NCBI GenBank assembly: GCA_963734435.1
Contig: CAVTHA010000008.1
Location: 124,001 to 188,000, forward strand
Origin: Bog-756 sp963734435
GTDB taxonomy: Bacteria; Actinomycetota; Acidimicrobiia; Acidimicrobiales; RAAP-2
Direction of reading: 5' to 3'
Length of the DNA stretch: 64,000 bases
The stretch's first letter is position 1. The number at the start of each line of letters is the position of its first letter. Made by a program: the position numbers and the translations under genes. Below the pieces are notes generated by a model. The model was not told the origin of the DNA and made no database searches. It saw only the letters and a program-made list of their open reading frames with translations. Positions 57,232 through 64,000 of the stretch are shown one piece after another.

Positions 57232-58104
57232 TCAATCCCCTGGCACCGAGGCGGGGAGGGTCACGAGCCCGGCAACGGCCCCGGCCGCCACCACTGTCGA
57301 CTCGAGCCGCTGGAGGAACTCGTGCACGGCGACCACGTCGTGTGGCCGGGTGACCAGGCTCTGGACCAGGCGCTCGCCGGCCCTCCAGTCCTCGATCTCG
57401 TCGTTGAGCACCAGGCGCAGGGCCCGCACCACCGGCGCGTCGGTCACCGGCGCCACCGCCCCGAGATGCCGCTCGTAGCTCGTGACCAGCCGGGGCAGTG
57501 CCACCCGGTAGAGCCCGGCCAGCCGGGGCAGTGCGCCCGGATGGCCGAACGGGTCCTCGGTGTTCGGCGGCACCGCCGGCACCGCCAGGCCGGCATCGAG
57601 ATCCGATCCGGACAGTGCGGCCACCAGCACGCTGCTCGGGGGGGACGGGACGGTCAACGCATCAGGATCGACACCGTCGCGAACCGGCAACCGGTCGGCC
57701 CACAACTCGGCGTGCCAGGCGTGGCGCATGCTCTGACCGTCCAGATGGACCTTCACCGCTGCCAGCGGCATGTCGATCACCCACTGGCCGAGCAACCGGT
57801 AGAGCGCGTTCTCGATCCAGCGGTACTCACCGACCAGCGCGGCCGTCTCCGCCAGGGGGAGGGGGAGCACCTCGTCCGCAACTGTCGCGCTCCGGTCGCC
57901 ATCCCCCACCGGCGGTTCGCCCCCGACCGGCGGTGGGGTGCTGATCGACGGCGCCGTGCCGACCGGAGGCGCACTTCCTGTGAGCGGCACTCCGGATGGG
58001 GGCGTGTCGAACTCGACCGGCTCCGGCCACTCGGCCGGCATGGCCGCGGTCGGCGGGACGGTGGCGTCGGACGGCCCGCCGGAGATTGGGGAGGACTCAG
58101 ACAA
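57232..58104 (-). CDS. conserved helical protein, possibly ferritin-like
   Basis: A 290-residue frame starting with TTG within the nadE stop (TTGTCTGA). The first ~95 residues are Pro/Gly/Ser-rich and probably disordered. The remainder is helical with regularly placed Glu and His: GEYRWIENALYRLLGQWV, VKVHLDGQSMRHAWHAELWA, LPRLVTSYERHLGAV and LNDEIEDWRAGERL. The E...E, H...H..E pattern in successive helices resembles a diiron four-helix bundle, but I cannot name the family. Coupled to nadE by overlap. Confidence 0.65.
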   Translation of the reverse strand: MSESSPISGGPSDATVPPTAAMPAEWPEPVEFDTPPSGVPLTGSAPPVGTAPSISTPPPVGGEPPVGDGDRSATVADEVLPLPLAETAALVGEYRWIENALYRLLGQWVIDMPLAAVKVHLDGQSMRHAWHAELWADRLPVRDGVDPDALTVPSPPSSVLVAALSGSDLDAGLAVPAVPPNTEDPFGHPGALPRLAGLYRVALPRLVTSYERHLGAVAPVTDAPVVRALRLVLNDEIEDWRAGERLVQSLVTRPHDVVAVHEFLQRLESTVVAAGAVAGLVTLPASVPGD

Positions 58105-59947
58105 CAGCTGCCTCCCCGCTGGGCCGCTCTCCACTCGGCTGCTCGGCGCTCGGCTGCTCGGCGTTCGGCGGCTCGGCGTTCGGCGGCTCGGTGTTCGTTT
58201 GCTCCGGGCGCGCGCCGGGGTGGGCACCCGGTCGGTAGTGATTGGTGATGGGCATGCGCCGGTCCTTGCCGAACGCCTTCCCCGAGATCCTGACCCCCGG
58301 AGGCATCTGGCGGCGCTTGTACTCGGCCCGGTCGACCAAGGCCACCACCCGGCTGACCGCGTCGGGATCGAGCCCGGAGGCCACCAGCTCCTCGGCCGAC
58401 CGGTCCCCCACCACGTAGCCGTCGACCACCGGATCGAGTACCGCATACGGCGGAAGCGACTCGTCGTCTCGCTGGTCGGGCCGCAATTCGGCGGATGGAG
58501 CCTTCGTCAGCACGGGATCGGGGATGAGGTCGAAACCCGCCACCCGATTGCGGTAGGTGCACAGTTCGTAGACCAACGTCTTCGGCACGTCCTTGATGAC
58601 GGCGAAGCCCCCGGCGGAGTCGCCATAGAGCGTCGAGTAGCCCGTGGCCATCTCGCTCTTGTTGCCGGTGGTCAGCACGATCCACCCCGTGGCGTTGGAC
58701 ACCGCCATGAGCAGCACGCCCCGGATGCGCGACTGCAGGTTCTCGTCCGTGAGCCCGGTCGGGTCGCCCCCGAGGAGCGGCGACAGGGTGGCGGAGAGGG
58801 CGCGGTGCGCTTCCTCGATGCCGGCGGTGGCGAGCTGGATGCCGAGATTGGCCGACAGAGTTGCCGCGTCCCCCACCGAACCCTGGCTCGAGTACCGGGA
58901 GGGCATGGTCACCCCGTGCACCCGCTCGGGGCCGAGGGCGTCGACGGCCACGGCCGCCACCAACGACGAGTCGATCCCCCCCGACAAGCCGATGAGGGCG
59001 CCGGGGAAGCCGTTCTTCGTCACGTAGTCGCGGGTCCCGAGCACCAGGGCCTGGTACACCTCGGCCTCGGGGCCGAGCACCGGCGCGAGCGGGCCGGCCG
59101 CCGGATCGGACTCCGGGATGGAGCGGGCGCCCGGGGCGCGACTGACGGTCACCGGAGCCGCCGCCCGTCCGGAACGGGACAGCCCTGAGCGGGACGGGGC
59201 GGCGGAGTCGGTGGTGACGTCGGCCACCAACACCGCCTCGGAGAACTGCGGCGCCGAAGCCACGATGTGACCTCGGGCGTCCATGACGAGGGAGGCGCCG
59301 TCGAAGACCAGCTCGTCCTGGCCCCCGACCTGGTTCACATAGACGATGGGGCAGGCGGTCTCGGACACCCGCTCGGAGAGCACGGCCAGGCGCTCGTCGC
59401 GGCGCCCGCGGGAGTAAGGCGAAGCGTTGAGATTGACCAGCACCCCCGCTCCCGCCGCCGCCTGGGCGACCATCGGGCCACCGGCGGACCACATGTCCTC
59501 GCAGATGGTCACCCCGATCGGGACGCCGGCGACCAGGTAGCGGTCGGGCGGACCCTCGCCGGGGACGAACCAGCGTTGTTCGTCGAAGACCCCGTAGTTG
59601 GGCAAGAGGCGCTTGTGGTAGCGACCGACCACACGCCCACCGGCACATACCGCGGCGGCGTTGACCAGCCGGCCCCGGGCGTCGGTGTCGACGAAGCCCA
59701 CCACCGAGGCACAGGGACCGGTCGTGGCGGCGATGTCCTCCAGCACGGCCTGGTTGTCGGCGATGAACGCCGGCCGGCCCAGCAGGTCCTCGGGTGGGTA
59801 TCCGGTGACGGTCAGCTCCGGGAAGACCGCCAGGTCCGCCCCGGCGGCCTCCGCTTCGGCCAGGGCGGACCGCACCCGCCCGGCATTTCCCCAGAGATCG
59901 CCGACCACGGTGTTGATCTGGCAGGCGGCCACCCGCACTCGACCCAT
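58097..59947 (-). CDS. nadE: glutamine-dependent NAD+ synthetase
   Basis: NadE amidates nicotinate adenine dinucleotide. The N-terminal glutaminase (nitrilase-like) domain has the E-K-C triad: Glu44 (FPELTVTGY), Lys112 (YHKRLLPNYGVF) and Cys149 (VTICEDMW). The synthetase domain has the PP-loop GLSGGIDSSLVA (322-327) and TTGNKSEMATGY. After KDRRMPITNHYR the protein has an unusual tail of five-residue repeats (EPPNA, EPPNA, EQPSA, EQPSG, ERPSG) not needed for catalysis. 616 residues. With nadB and nadC it completes most of NAD synthesis; nadA and nadD are not here. Confidence 0.96.
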   Translation of the reverse strand: MGRVRVAACQINTVVGDLWGNAGRVRSALAEAEAAGADLAVFPELTVTGYPPEDLLGRPAFIADNQAVLEDIAATTGPCASVVGFVDTDARGRLVNAAAVCAGGRVVGRYHKRLLPNYGVFDEQRWFVPGEGPPDRYLVAGVPIGVTICEDMWSAGGPMVAQAAAGAGVLVNLNASPYSRGRRDERLAVLSERVSETACPIVYVNQVGGQDELVFDGASLVMDARGHIVASAPQFSEAVLVADVTTDSAAPSRSGLSRSGRAAAPVTVSRAPGARSIPESDPAAGPLAPVLGPEAEVYQALVLGTRDYVTKNGFPGALIGLSGGIDSSLVAAVAVDALGPERVHGVTMPSRYSSQGSVGDAATLSANLGIQLATAGIEEAHRALSATLSPLLGGDPTGLTDENLQSRIRGVLLMAVSNATGWIVLTTGNKSEMATGYSTLYGDSAGGFAVIKDVPKTLVYELCTYRNRVAGFDLIPDPVLTKAPSAELRPDQRDDESLPPYAVLDPVVDGYVVGDRSAEELVASGLDPDAVSRVVALVDRAEYKRRQMPPGVRISGKAFGKDRRMPITNHYRPGAHPGARPEQTNTEPPNAEPPNAEQPSAEQPSGERPSGEAAVV

Positions 59948-60064
59948 GGGTCCAGCCTATCGGCCTTGCTGCCTGGCCTTTCGTGTCCGGACCCCCTCGG
60001 GCGCGCCCGGGTACGGCGGTTCGCGCCGGCGGCCTCGGCCTGTTCATCCACCGTTCACAGTGGG

Positions 60065-60095
60065 GTAATCGAGGGGAAACGGCTCCTTGCCATAC
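60065..60095 (+). promoter_or_regulatory. candidate GlnR box and promoter upstream of glnII
   Basis: GTAAT-n6-GAAAC (60065-60080) matches the Streptomyces GlnR half-site arrangement gTnAc-n6-GaAAc. An 11-bp periodicity continues with TTCAC before and TTGCC after it. CATACT at 60090 could be the -10. The gene ends 120 bp further on at the glnII GTG, and an orphan GlnR-like gene lies 3 kb away. Matching is by eye. Confidence 0.45.
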
Positions 60096-60213
60096 TGGGC
60101 GCCCCGGCGTTGACGGTCAGTGCCGGCGTGCCAGGTGGAAGAATCCCCTGGACCACCGGCCCGGCACCCAAGCCGCGGGCGTAGAGCAGCACGACGAGCT
60201 ACGAGGAGTGCAC

Positions 60214-61224
60214 GTGCCTTACCAAGCTGAGTACATCTGGATCGACGGGACCGAGCCTTCACCGCTGCTCCGCAGCAAGACCAAGATCGTCGCCGACAGC
60301 GAGGAGCCCGGCATCTGGGGCTTCGACGGCTCGAGCACCAACCAGGCCCTCGGGCACGACTCCGACTGCGTGCTCCGCCCCGTCTTCAGCTGTCCCGACC
60401 CCCTGCGGGGGCCGGACGACAGGCTGGTCATGTGCGAGGTCGAGCTCACCGACTTCACGCCCCATCCGACCAACACCCGCGCCCATCTGCGCCAGTTGGT
60501 CGAGCAGTACGCCGACCAGGAGCCCATGTTCGGGATCGAGCAGGAGTACACCTTCTTCAAGGACGGCCGGCCTCTCGGCTGGCCCGCCTCGGGCTACCCC
60601 GCCCCCCAGGGCCCCTACTACTGCGGCGTCGGGGGCGACAAGATGCCCGGCCGCGAGATCGTGGAGCTCCACACGGCGGCCTGCATCGATGCCGGGCTGG
60701 GCATCGAGGGCACCAACGCCGAGGTGATGATGGGCCAGTGGGAGTTCCAGGTCGGCGTGCTCCCGCCGCTCGGGATCTCCGACCATCTGTGGGTGGCCCG
60801 CTGGTTGCTCTTCCGTATCGCCGAGGACTTCGACGTCTACGCCACCCTCGAGCCCAAGCCGATCCTCGGTGACTGGAACGGGGCCGGGGCCCACACCAAC
60901 TTCTCCACCAAGGCCATGCGGGAGGAGGGCGGCTGGGACGCCATCATCGCCGGCTGCGAGGCCATCGGGAAGCGGGTGGACGAGCACATCGCCGTCTACG
61001 GGGTCGGGATCGAGAGCCGGCTGACCGGAGCGCACGAGACCGCCCACTACTCCAAGTTCACCTACGGCACGTCCGACCGGGGCGCCTCGATCCGCATCCC
61101 GTGGGGCGTGGCCCAGGCCAAGAAGGGTTGGCTGGAGGACCGCCGGCCCAACGCCAACATGGACCCGTACCAGGTGACCGCGGTACTGATCGAGACGGTG
61201 TGCGGCGACGCCGCCGCCAGCTGA
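60214..61224 (+). CDS. glnII: glutamine synthetase, eukaryotic-like type II
   Basis: GSII enzymes are dodecamer-unrelated decamers found in eukaryotes and in Streptomyces, Frankia and rhizobia. The start YQAEYIWIDG and GIWGFDGSSTNQALGHDSD (beta-grasp), EQEYTFFKDGRPLGWP, YYCGVGGDKMPGREIVELHT, GQWEFQVG, DWNGAGAHTNFSTKAMREEG and YGVGIESRLTGAHETAHY are all GSII signatures. The GTG follows GAGGAG at 6 nt. 336 residues is normal. GSII is not regulated by adenylylation, so transcriptional control by a GlnR-like protein is a reasonable inference. Confidence 0.95.
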   Translation: MPYQAEYIWIDGTEPSPLLRSKTKIVADSEEPGIWGFDGSSTNQALGHDSDCVLRPVFSCPDPLRGPDDRLVMCEVELTDFTPHPTNTRAHLRQLVEQYADQEPMFGIEQEYTFFKDGRPLGWPASGYPAPQGPYYCGVGGDKMPGREIVELHTAACIDAGLGIEGTNAEVMMGQWEFQVGVLPPLGISDHLWVARWLLFRIAEDFDVYATLEPKPILGDWNGAGAHTNFSTKAMREEGGWDAIIAGCEAIGKRVDEHIAVYGVGIESRLTGAHETAHYSKFTYGTSDRGASIRIPWGVAQAKKGWLEDRRPNANMDPYQVTAVLIETVCGDAAAS

Positions 61225-61231
61225 CCGGATC

Positions 61232-61245
61232 GCCCCCGTCGGGGC
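61232..61245 (+). terminator. short hairpin after glnII
   Basis: GCCCC-CGTC-GGGGC forms a 5-bp stem 8 nt past the glnII stop. No T-run follows; efficiency is uncertain. Confidence 0.4.
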
Positions 61246-61422
61246 CGGGAGCGCCGGCCGGCGGCCCGGCTGGGTGACGGGCGCGCTCTCGAGCCGGGCC
61301 TTCCGGCGGGACCGCCGTGAGGCCGCCGGTCGACTCGCCTCCCGCCGGCCTGCGACAATGACCGCATCGAACCCGAAGACCCGCCCGGCCGGAGCCATCC
61401 GCTTCCCGAGGTCCCCGACCCG

Positions 61423-62799
61423 ATGAGGAGCCAGGAGGAGTACGTCCTGCGGACCGTCGAGGAGCGCGGGATCCGGTTCGTCCAGCTGTGGTTCACCGAC
61501 GTACTCGGCACGCCGAAGACCTTCAGCATCACGCCGGCCGAGCTGGAGAACGCCCTCGACGAGGGGATGACCTTCGACGGCTCGGCCATCGACGGTTTCA
61601 GCCGGGTGCAAGAGAGCGACGTGCTGGCCCGTCCCGACTCCAACACCTTCCAGTTGCTCCCCTGGCACGGCCACGGTCAGGCAGGCCCACCGGGCGGGGT
61701 GCCCGAGGGCCAAGTGGTGGCCCAAGTGGCCCGGGTGTTCTGCGACATCGTCGACCTCGACGGCTCCCCCTTCCAGGGTGACCCGCGCCATGTGCTGCGC
61801 CGCGCCCTCGACCGGGCCCACGCGCTGGGCTTCACCTTCTACGCCGCACCGGAGATCGAGTTCTTCTACTTCGCCGACGCCGACCCGTCCCGCCGGCCGG
61901 TCGGACTCGACAGCGGTTCCTACTTCGAGCTCACTGTGGCCGACCGGGCCAGCGACATCCGGCAGCGCACGGTGCTCACCCTCGAGGAGATGGGCATCCC
62001 GGTCGAGCACGCCCAGCACGAGGACGCCCCGAGCCAACATGAGATCGACCTGCGCTACACCGACGCCCTGACCATGGCCGACACGGTGATGACCGTGCGC
62101 CTGGTGGTGAAGGAGATGGCCCGCCAGCAGGGGGTCTTCGCCAGCTTCATGCCCAAGCCACTGGCCGGGGTGCAGGGCTCGGGCATGCATACCCACATGT
62201 CGCTGTTCCGCGGCGACGTCAACGTGTTCGTCGACCGGGAGCGTGCCGGCGGGCTCTCGGAGGTGGCCGAGGGCTTCATCGCCGGCTTGTTGCGCCACGC
62301 TCCCGAGATCACCGCCCTCACCAACCAGTGGGTGAACTCGTACAAGCGCCTGGTCGACGGGTACGAGGCCCCCATCCATGTCTCCTGGGCCCGCAACAAC
62401 CGCTCCGCCCTGGTTCGGGTGCCGGTGGTCAAGCCGGGCAAGTTCGAGTCCACCCGGGTCGAATTCCGTTCGCCCGACAGCGCCTGCAATCCCTACCTGG
62501 CCTTCGCCGTCGTCCTGGCCGCCGGGCTGGAGGGCATCGAGAAGGGGTACGAGCTGCCCCCCGAGGCGGACGCCAACCTGTTCACCTTGAGCGCCGAGGA
62601 GCTGGCCAACAAGGGCATCCTGCACCTGCCCGGTAGCCTCAACGAGGCACTCGGGCTCATGGAGTCCTCGGAGCTGCTGGCCAGCACGCTCGGTGAGCAT
62701 GTCTTCGAGTGGTTCATCCGCAACAAGCGGGCTGAATGGGCCGAGTACAAGGCCCACGTGACCCAGTTCGAGCTCGACCGGTACCTGCCGCTGCTCTAA
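61423..62799 (+). CDS. glnA: glutamine synthetase type I
   Basis: A 458-residue GSI. The N-terminal strand is VQLWFTDVLGTPKTFSITPAE, then DGMTFDGSAIDGFSRVQESD; the catalytic core has PEIEFFYFAD, VEHAQHEDAPSQHEIDLRY, MPKPLAGVQGSGMHTHMSLF and the NWVNSYKRL-like block NQWVNSYKRLVDGYEAPI. A 13-residue insertion (GHGQAGPPGGVPE) follows QLLPWH. The usual adenylylation site is ANLFTLSAEE, with Phe where GSI-beta enzymes have the modified Tyr. No clear SD is seen before the ATG (GAGGAG lies inside the frame). Confidence 0.93.
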   Translation: MRSQEEYVLRTVEERGIRFVQLWFTDVLGTPKTFSITPAELENALDEGMTFDGSAIDGFSRVQESDVLARPDSNTFQLLPWHGHGQAGPPGGVPEGQVVAQVARVFCDIVDLDGSPFQGDPRHVLRRALDRAHALGFTFYAAPEIEFFYFADADPSRRPVGLDSGSYFELTVADRASDIRQRTVLTLEEMGIPVEHAQHEDAPSQHEIDLRYTDALTMADTVMTVRLVVKEMARQQGVFASFMPKPLAGVQGSGMHTHMSLFRGDVNVFVDRERAGGLSEVAEGFIAGLLRHAPEITALTNQWVNSYKRLVDGYEAPIHVSWARNNRSALVRVPVVKPGKFESTRVEFRSPDSACNPYLAFAVVLAAGLEGIEKGYELPPEADANLFTLSAEELANKGILHLPGSLNEALGLMESSELLASTLGEHVFEWFIRNKRAEWAEYKAHVTQFELDRYLPLL

Positions 62800-62800
62800 T

Positions 62801-62817
62801 CGGGGACCGGAACCCCG
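62801..62817 (+). terminator. short hairpin after glnA
   Basis: CGGGG-ACCGGAA-CCCCG forms a 5-bp stem immediately after the glnA stop and before the regulator gene at 62857. It may attenuate read-through. Confidence 0.4.
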
Positions 62818-62856
62818 GGCAGGCGGGCACAGACACAGGAAGGGGAGAGACCAGCC

Positions 62857-63537
62857 GTGGAGCCGTTGCTGTGTTTCCCCGCGAGCCCGCCTGAAGCGGT
62901 GACCGCCGTGCTCGACCGGGCCGGCTACCCCTGGCGGGGCATCGACGCCCCGGACACCGCCGACTCGGACGAGCCCGAGGACGGCTGGTCGGGTGCGGTG
63001 ATCTCGAGTCGAGCGGACCCGGTCGCCGCCTTCCAGCTCTGCCGGCACCTGCGCAAGCGCGAGGCCCCCCTGGCCCCGGTGGTCGTGGTCGTCCCGCCCG
63101 ACCAGCTCAGGGAGCTCGAGCTGCGCGAGGACCTGTTCGACGACCTCTGCCTCGAACCGGTCAATCCCGACGAGCTCGCCGCCCGCCTGTCCCACCTGTT
63201 CTGGCGCACCGGGCGGGGTGTGCGCCCCGACCTGCTCGAGCACGGGTCTCTGGTGCTCAACCTGGAGACGTACCAGGCGGCGGTGGCCGGGCGGGTCCTC
63301 GACCTGACCTACATGGAGTACGAGCTGCTCCGCTTCCTGGCGGCCCGGCCCGGCAAGGTGTTCACCCGTGAGACCCTGTTGAGCCGGGTCTGGGGTTACG
63401 AGTACTACGGCGGGGCCCGCACGGTCGACGTCCACGTGCGGCGGTTGCGCGCCAAGCTCGGGGAGGAGCATGCCCATCTCATCCAGACGGTGCGCTCGGT
63501 CGGATACCGGTTCGGTCAGACGGCCTGGATGCCCTGA
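62857..63537 (+). CDS. glnR: orphan OmpR/PhoB-type regulator, GlnR-like
   Basis: A 226-residue response-regulator-shaped protein with no sensor kinase beside it. The C-terminal winged helix is complete: DLTYMEYELLRFLAARPGKV, TRETLLSRVWGYEYYGGART and VDVHVRRLRAKLGEEHAHLI. The N-terminal receiver-like domain lacks the usual Asp-Asp pocket and phospho-acceptor Asp at the expected places, as in GlnR of actinobacteria. Position directly after glnA and 2 kb from glnII supports the GlnR assignment; the name is inferred. Start is GTG with GGGAG upstream. Confidence 0.75.
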   Translation: MEPLLCFPASPPEAVTAVLDRAGYPWRGIDAPDTADSDEPEDGWSGAVISSRADPVAAFQLCRHLRKREAPLAPVVVVVPPDQLRELELREDLFDDLCLEPVNPDELAARLSHLFWRTGRGVRPDLLEHGSLVLNLETYQAAVAGRVLDLTYMEYELLRFLAARPGKVFTRETLLSRVWGYEYYGGARTVDVHVRRLRAKLGEEHAHLIQTVRSVGYRFGQTAWMP

Positions 63538-63555
63538 CCCCCGACTGGCCGCCGG

Positions 63556-63924
63556 TCAGCGGTGGCGGTAGGCCCAGAGCTCGACCTCCACGGCGGCCCC
63601 CAGCGGCAGGGCGGAGACGCCGACCACCGAGCGGGCCGGCCGGTGGTCGCCGAAGAAGGCGGTGTACGCCTCGTTGAGCGCGCCGTAGTCGTCCATGTCG
63701 GTGGCGAAGACGGTGGTCTTCACCACGTCGTCGGGCGTCGCCCCCTGCTCGCCGAGCAGCCGGGCCGCGTTGGCCAGGGCCTGGGTCAGTTGGTCCACCG
63801 CCCCGCCCTCGACCAGGGCGGGCGGCCCGCCCGGTGGGGCGGCGGCCAGGCCGAGCTGGCCCGAACAGATCAGCCACGGCCCGGCGGCCACGATAGGGGT
63901 GTAGGGACCGACCGGCGTGCTCAT
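63556..63924 (-). CDS. RidA/YjgF-family protein
   Basis: RidA proteins hydrolyse reactive enamine/imine intermediates. The 122-residue chain reads VGPYTPIVAAGPWLICSGQL, then TQALANAARLLGEQGATPDD and VVKTTVFATDMDDYGALNEA, with SVVGVSALPLGAAVEVELWA at the end. The usual substrate Arg lies at ARSVVGV. Convergent with the GlnR-like gene. A perfect 9-bp hairpin lies upstream. Confidence 0.92.
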   Translation of the reverse strand: MSTPVGPYTPIVAAGPWLICSGQLGLAAAPPGGPPALVEGGAVDQLTQALANAARLLGEQGATPDDVVKTTVFATDMDDYGALNEAYTAFFGDHRPARSVVGVSALPLGAAVEVELWAYRHR

Positions 63925-63960
63925 CGAGGCTCCTCGGGATGGGGCGGGCGGAGGATGAGT

Positions 63961-63981
63961 CCGTCAGCCTACGGCTGACGG
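63961..63981. terminator. perfect 9-bp hairpin at the window end
   Basis: CCGTCAGCC-TAC-GGCTGACGG has fully complementary arms and a 3-nt loop. It lies 37 bp upstream of the RidA start and probably ends a transcript arriving from beyond the window; no gene can be called in 63925-64000. Confidence 0.5.
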
Positions 63982-64000
63982 CGAGGGGTGGGCGGATGGA

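Noticed and set aside
57777..60047. 756-codon frame overlapping nadE in another frame
   Set aside because: Arg/Gly/Pro-rich shadow of nadE; no motif.
60259..63477. 1072-codon minus-strand open frame across glnII, glnA and the regulator
   Set aside because: It is antisense to three clearly homologous genes and is a by-product of high GC; its composition is His/Gln/Gly-rich and matches no family.

Overview
The window is high-GC chromosomal DNA from an actinobacterium. The evidence is gene content and order: carD-ispD-ispF-rlmB downstream of clpC-radA-disA; a tilS-hpt-folE-folP-folB-folK-DUF2520-panC-coaX run; a SigR/RsrA-type sigma/anti-sigma pair; a Ddn-like (F420-type) protein; a KimA-like K+ importer beside two TrkA-type proteins; and an orphan GlnR-like regulator beside two glutamine synthetases. 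A deep-branching lineage such as Acidimicrobiia fits, but that placement is inference.

Layout. 0-8.1 kb: minus-strand housekeeping block (rlmB, ispF, ispD, carD, disA, radA, clpC). 8.2-12 kb: polyprenyl diphosphate synthase, a small secreted protein, an SRPBCC protein and a sulfatase. 12-24 kb: a long minus-strand cofactor superoperon read from sigR/rsrA through a zincin-type protease, tilS, hpt, folE, folP, a degenerate phosphatase-like protein, folB, folK, a DUF2520 protein, panC, nadB, nadC and coaX, mostly joined by 1-4 nt overlaps. 24-41 kb: accessory genes (secreted hydrolase, TetR/MMPL pair, PhnZ-like HD protein beside a remnant phosphatase, two short-chain dehydrogenases, APH-like kinase, sulfotransferase, DUF1214 protein, MFS exporter, MetF-like protein, Ddn-like protein, HIT protein). 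40.6-43.2 kb: a gene-poor patch ending at tRNA-Thr(CGT). 43.4-50.7 kb: holB-tmk-topA and a H+-translocating pyrophosphatase. 51-55.8 kb: KimA-like importer fused to an OB fold, divergent from ceoB-ceoC and a HAD phosphatase. 55.8-60 kb: a 24-residue membrane peptide, a principal-type sigma factor, a helical protein and nadE. 60-64 kb: glnII, glnA, GlnR-like regulator and a RidA-family gene.

A striking property is reading-frame damage. Between about 5 and 40 kb at least ten otherwise well-conserved genes, several normally essential (radA, panC, folE, hpt, tilS, rsrA), are each broken by one-base shifts. Two patches (tilS near 21-22 kb and the MMPL gene near 27-29 kb) carry many. From 40 to 64 kb no recognised gene is broken. 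This pattern fits uncorrected sequence error better than gene decay, and frameshifted genes are annotated over their full inferred span. Two perfect 23-bp tandem duplications, each at a stop codon, lie in the same half.

Functional themes are c-di-AMP (DisA) and potassium handling (KimA-OB fusion, CeoB/CeoC), nitrogen assimilation with its own regulator and a candidate GlnR box, pantothenate/NAD/folate synthesis, and an uncharacterised dehydrogenase-sulfotransferase-kinase cluster.
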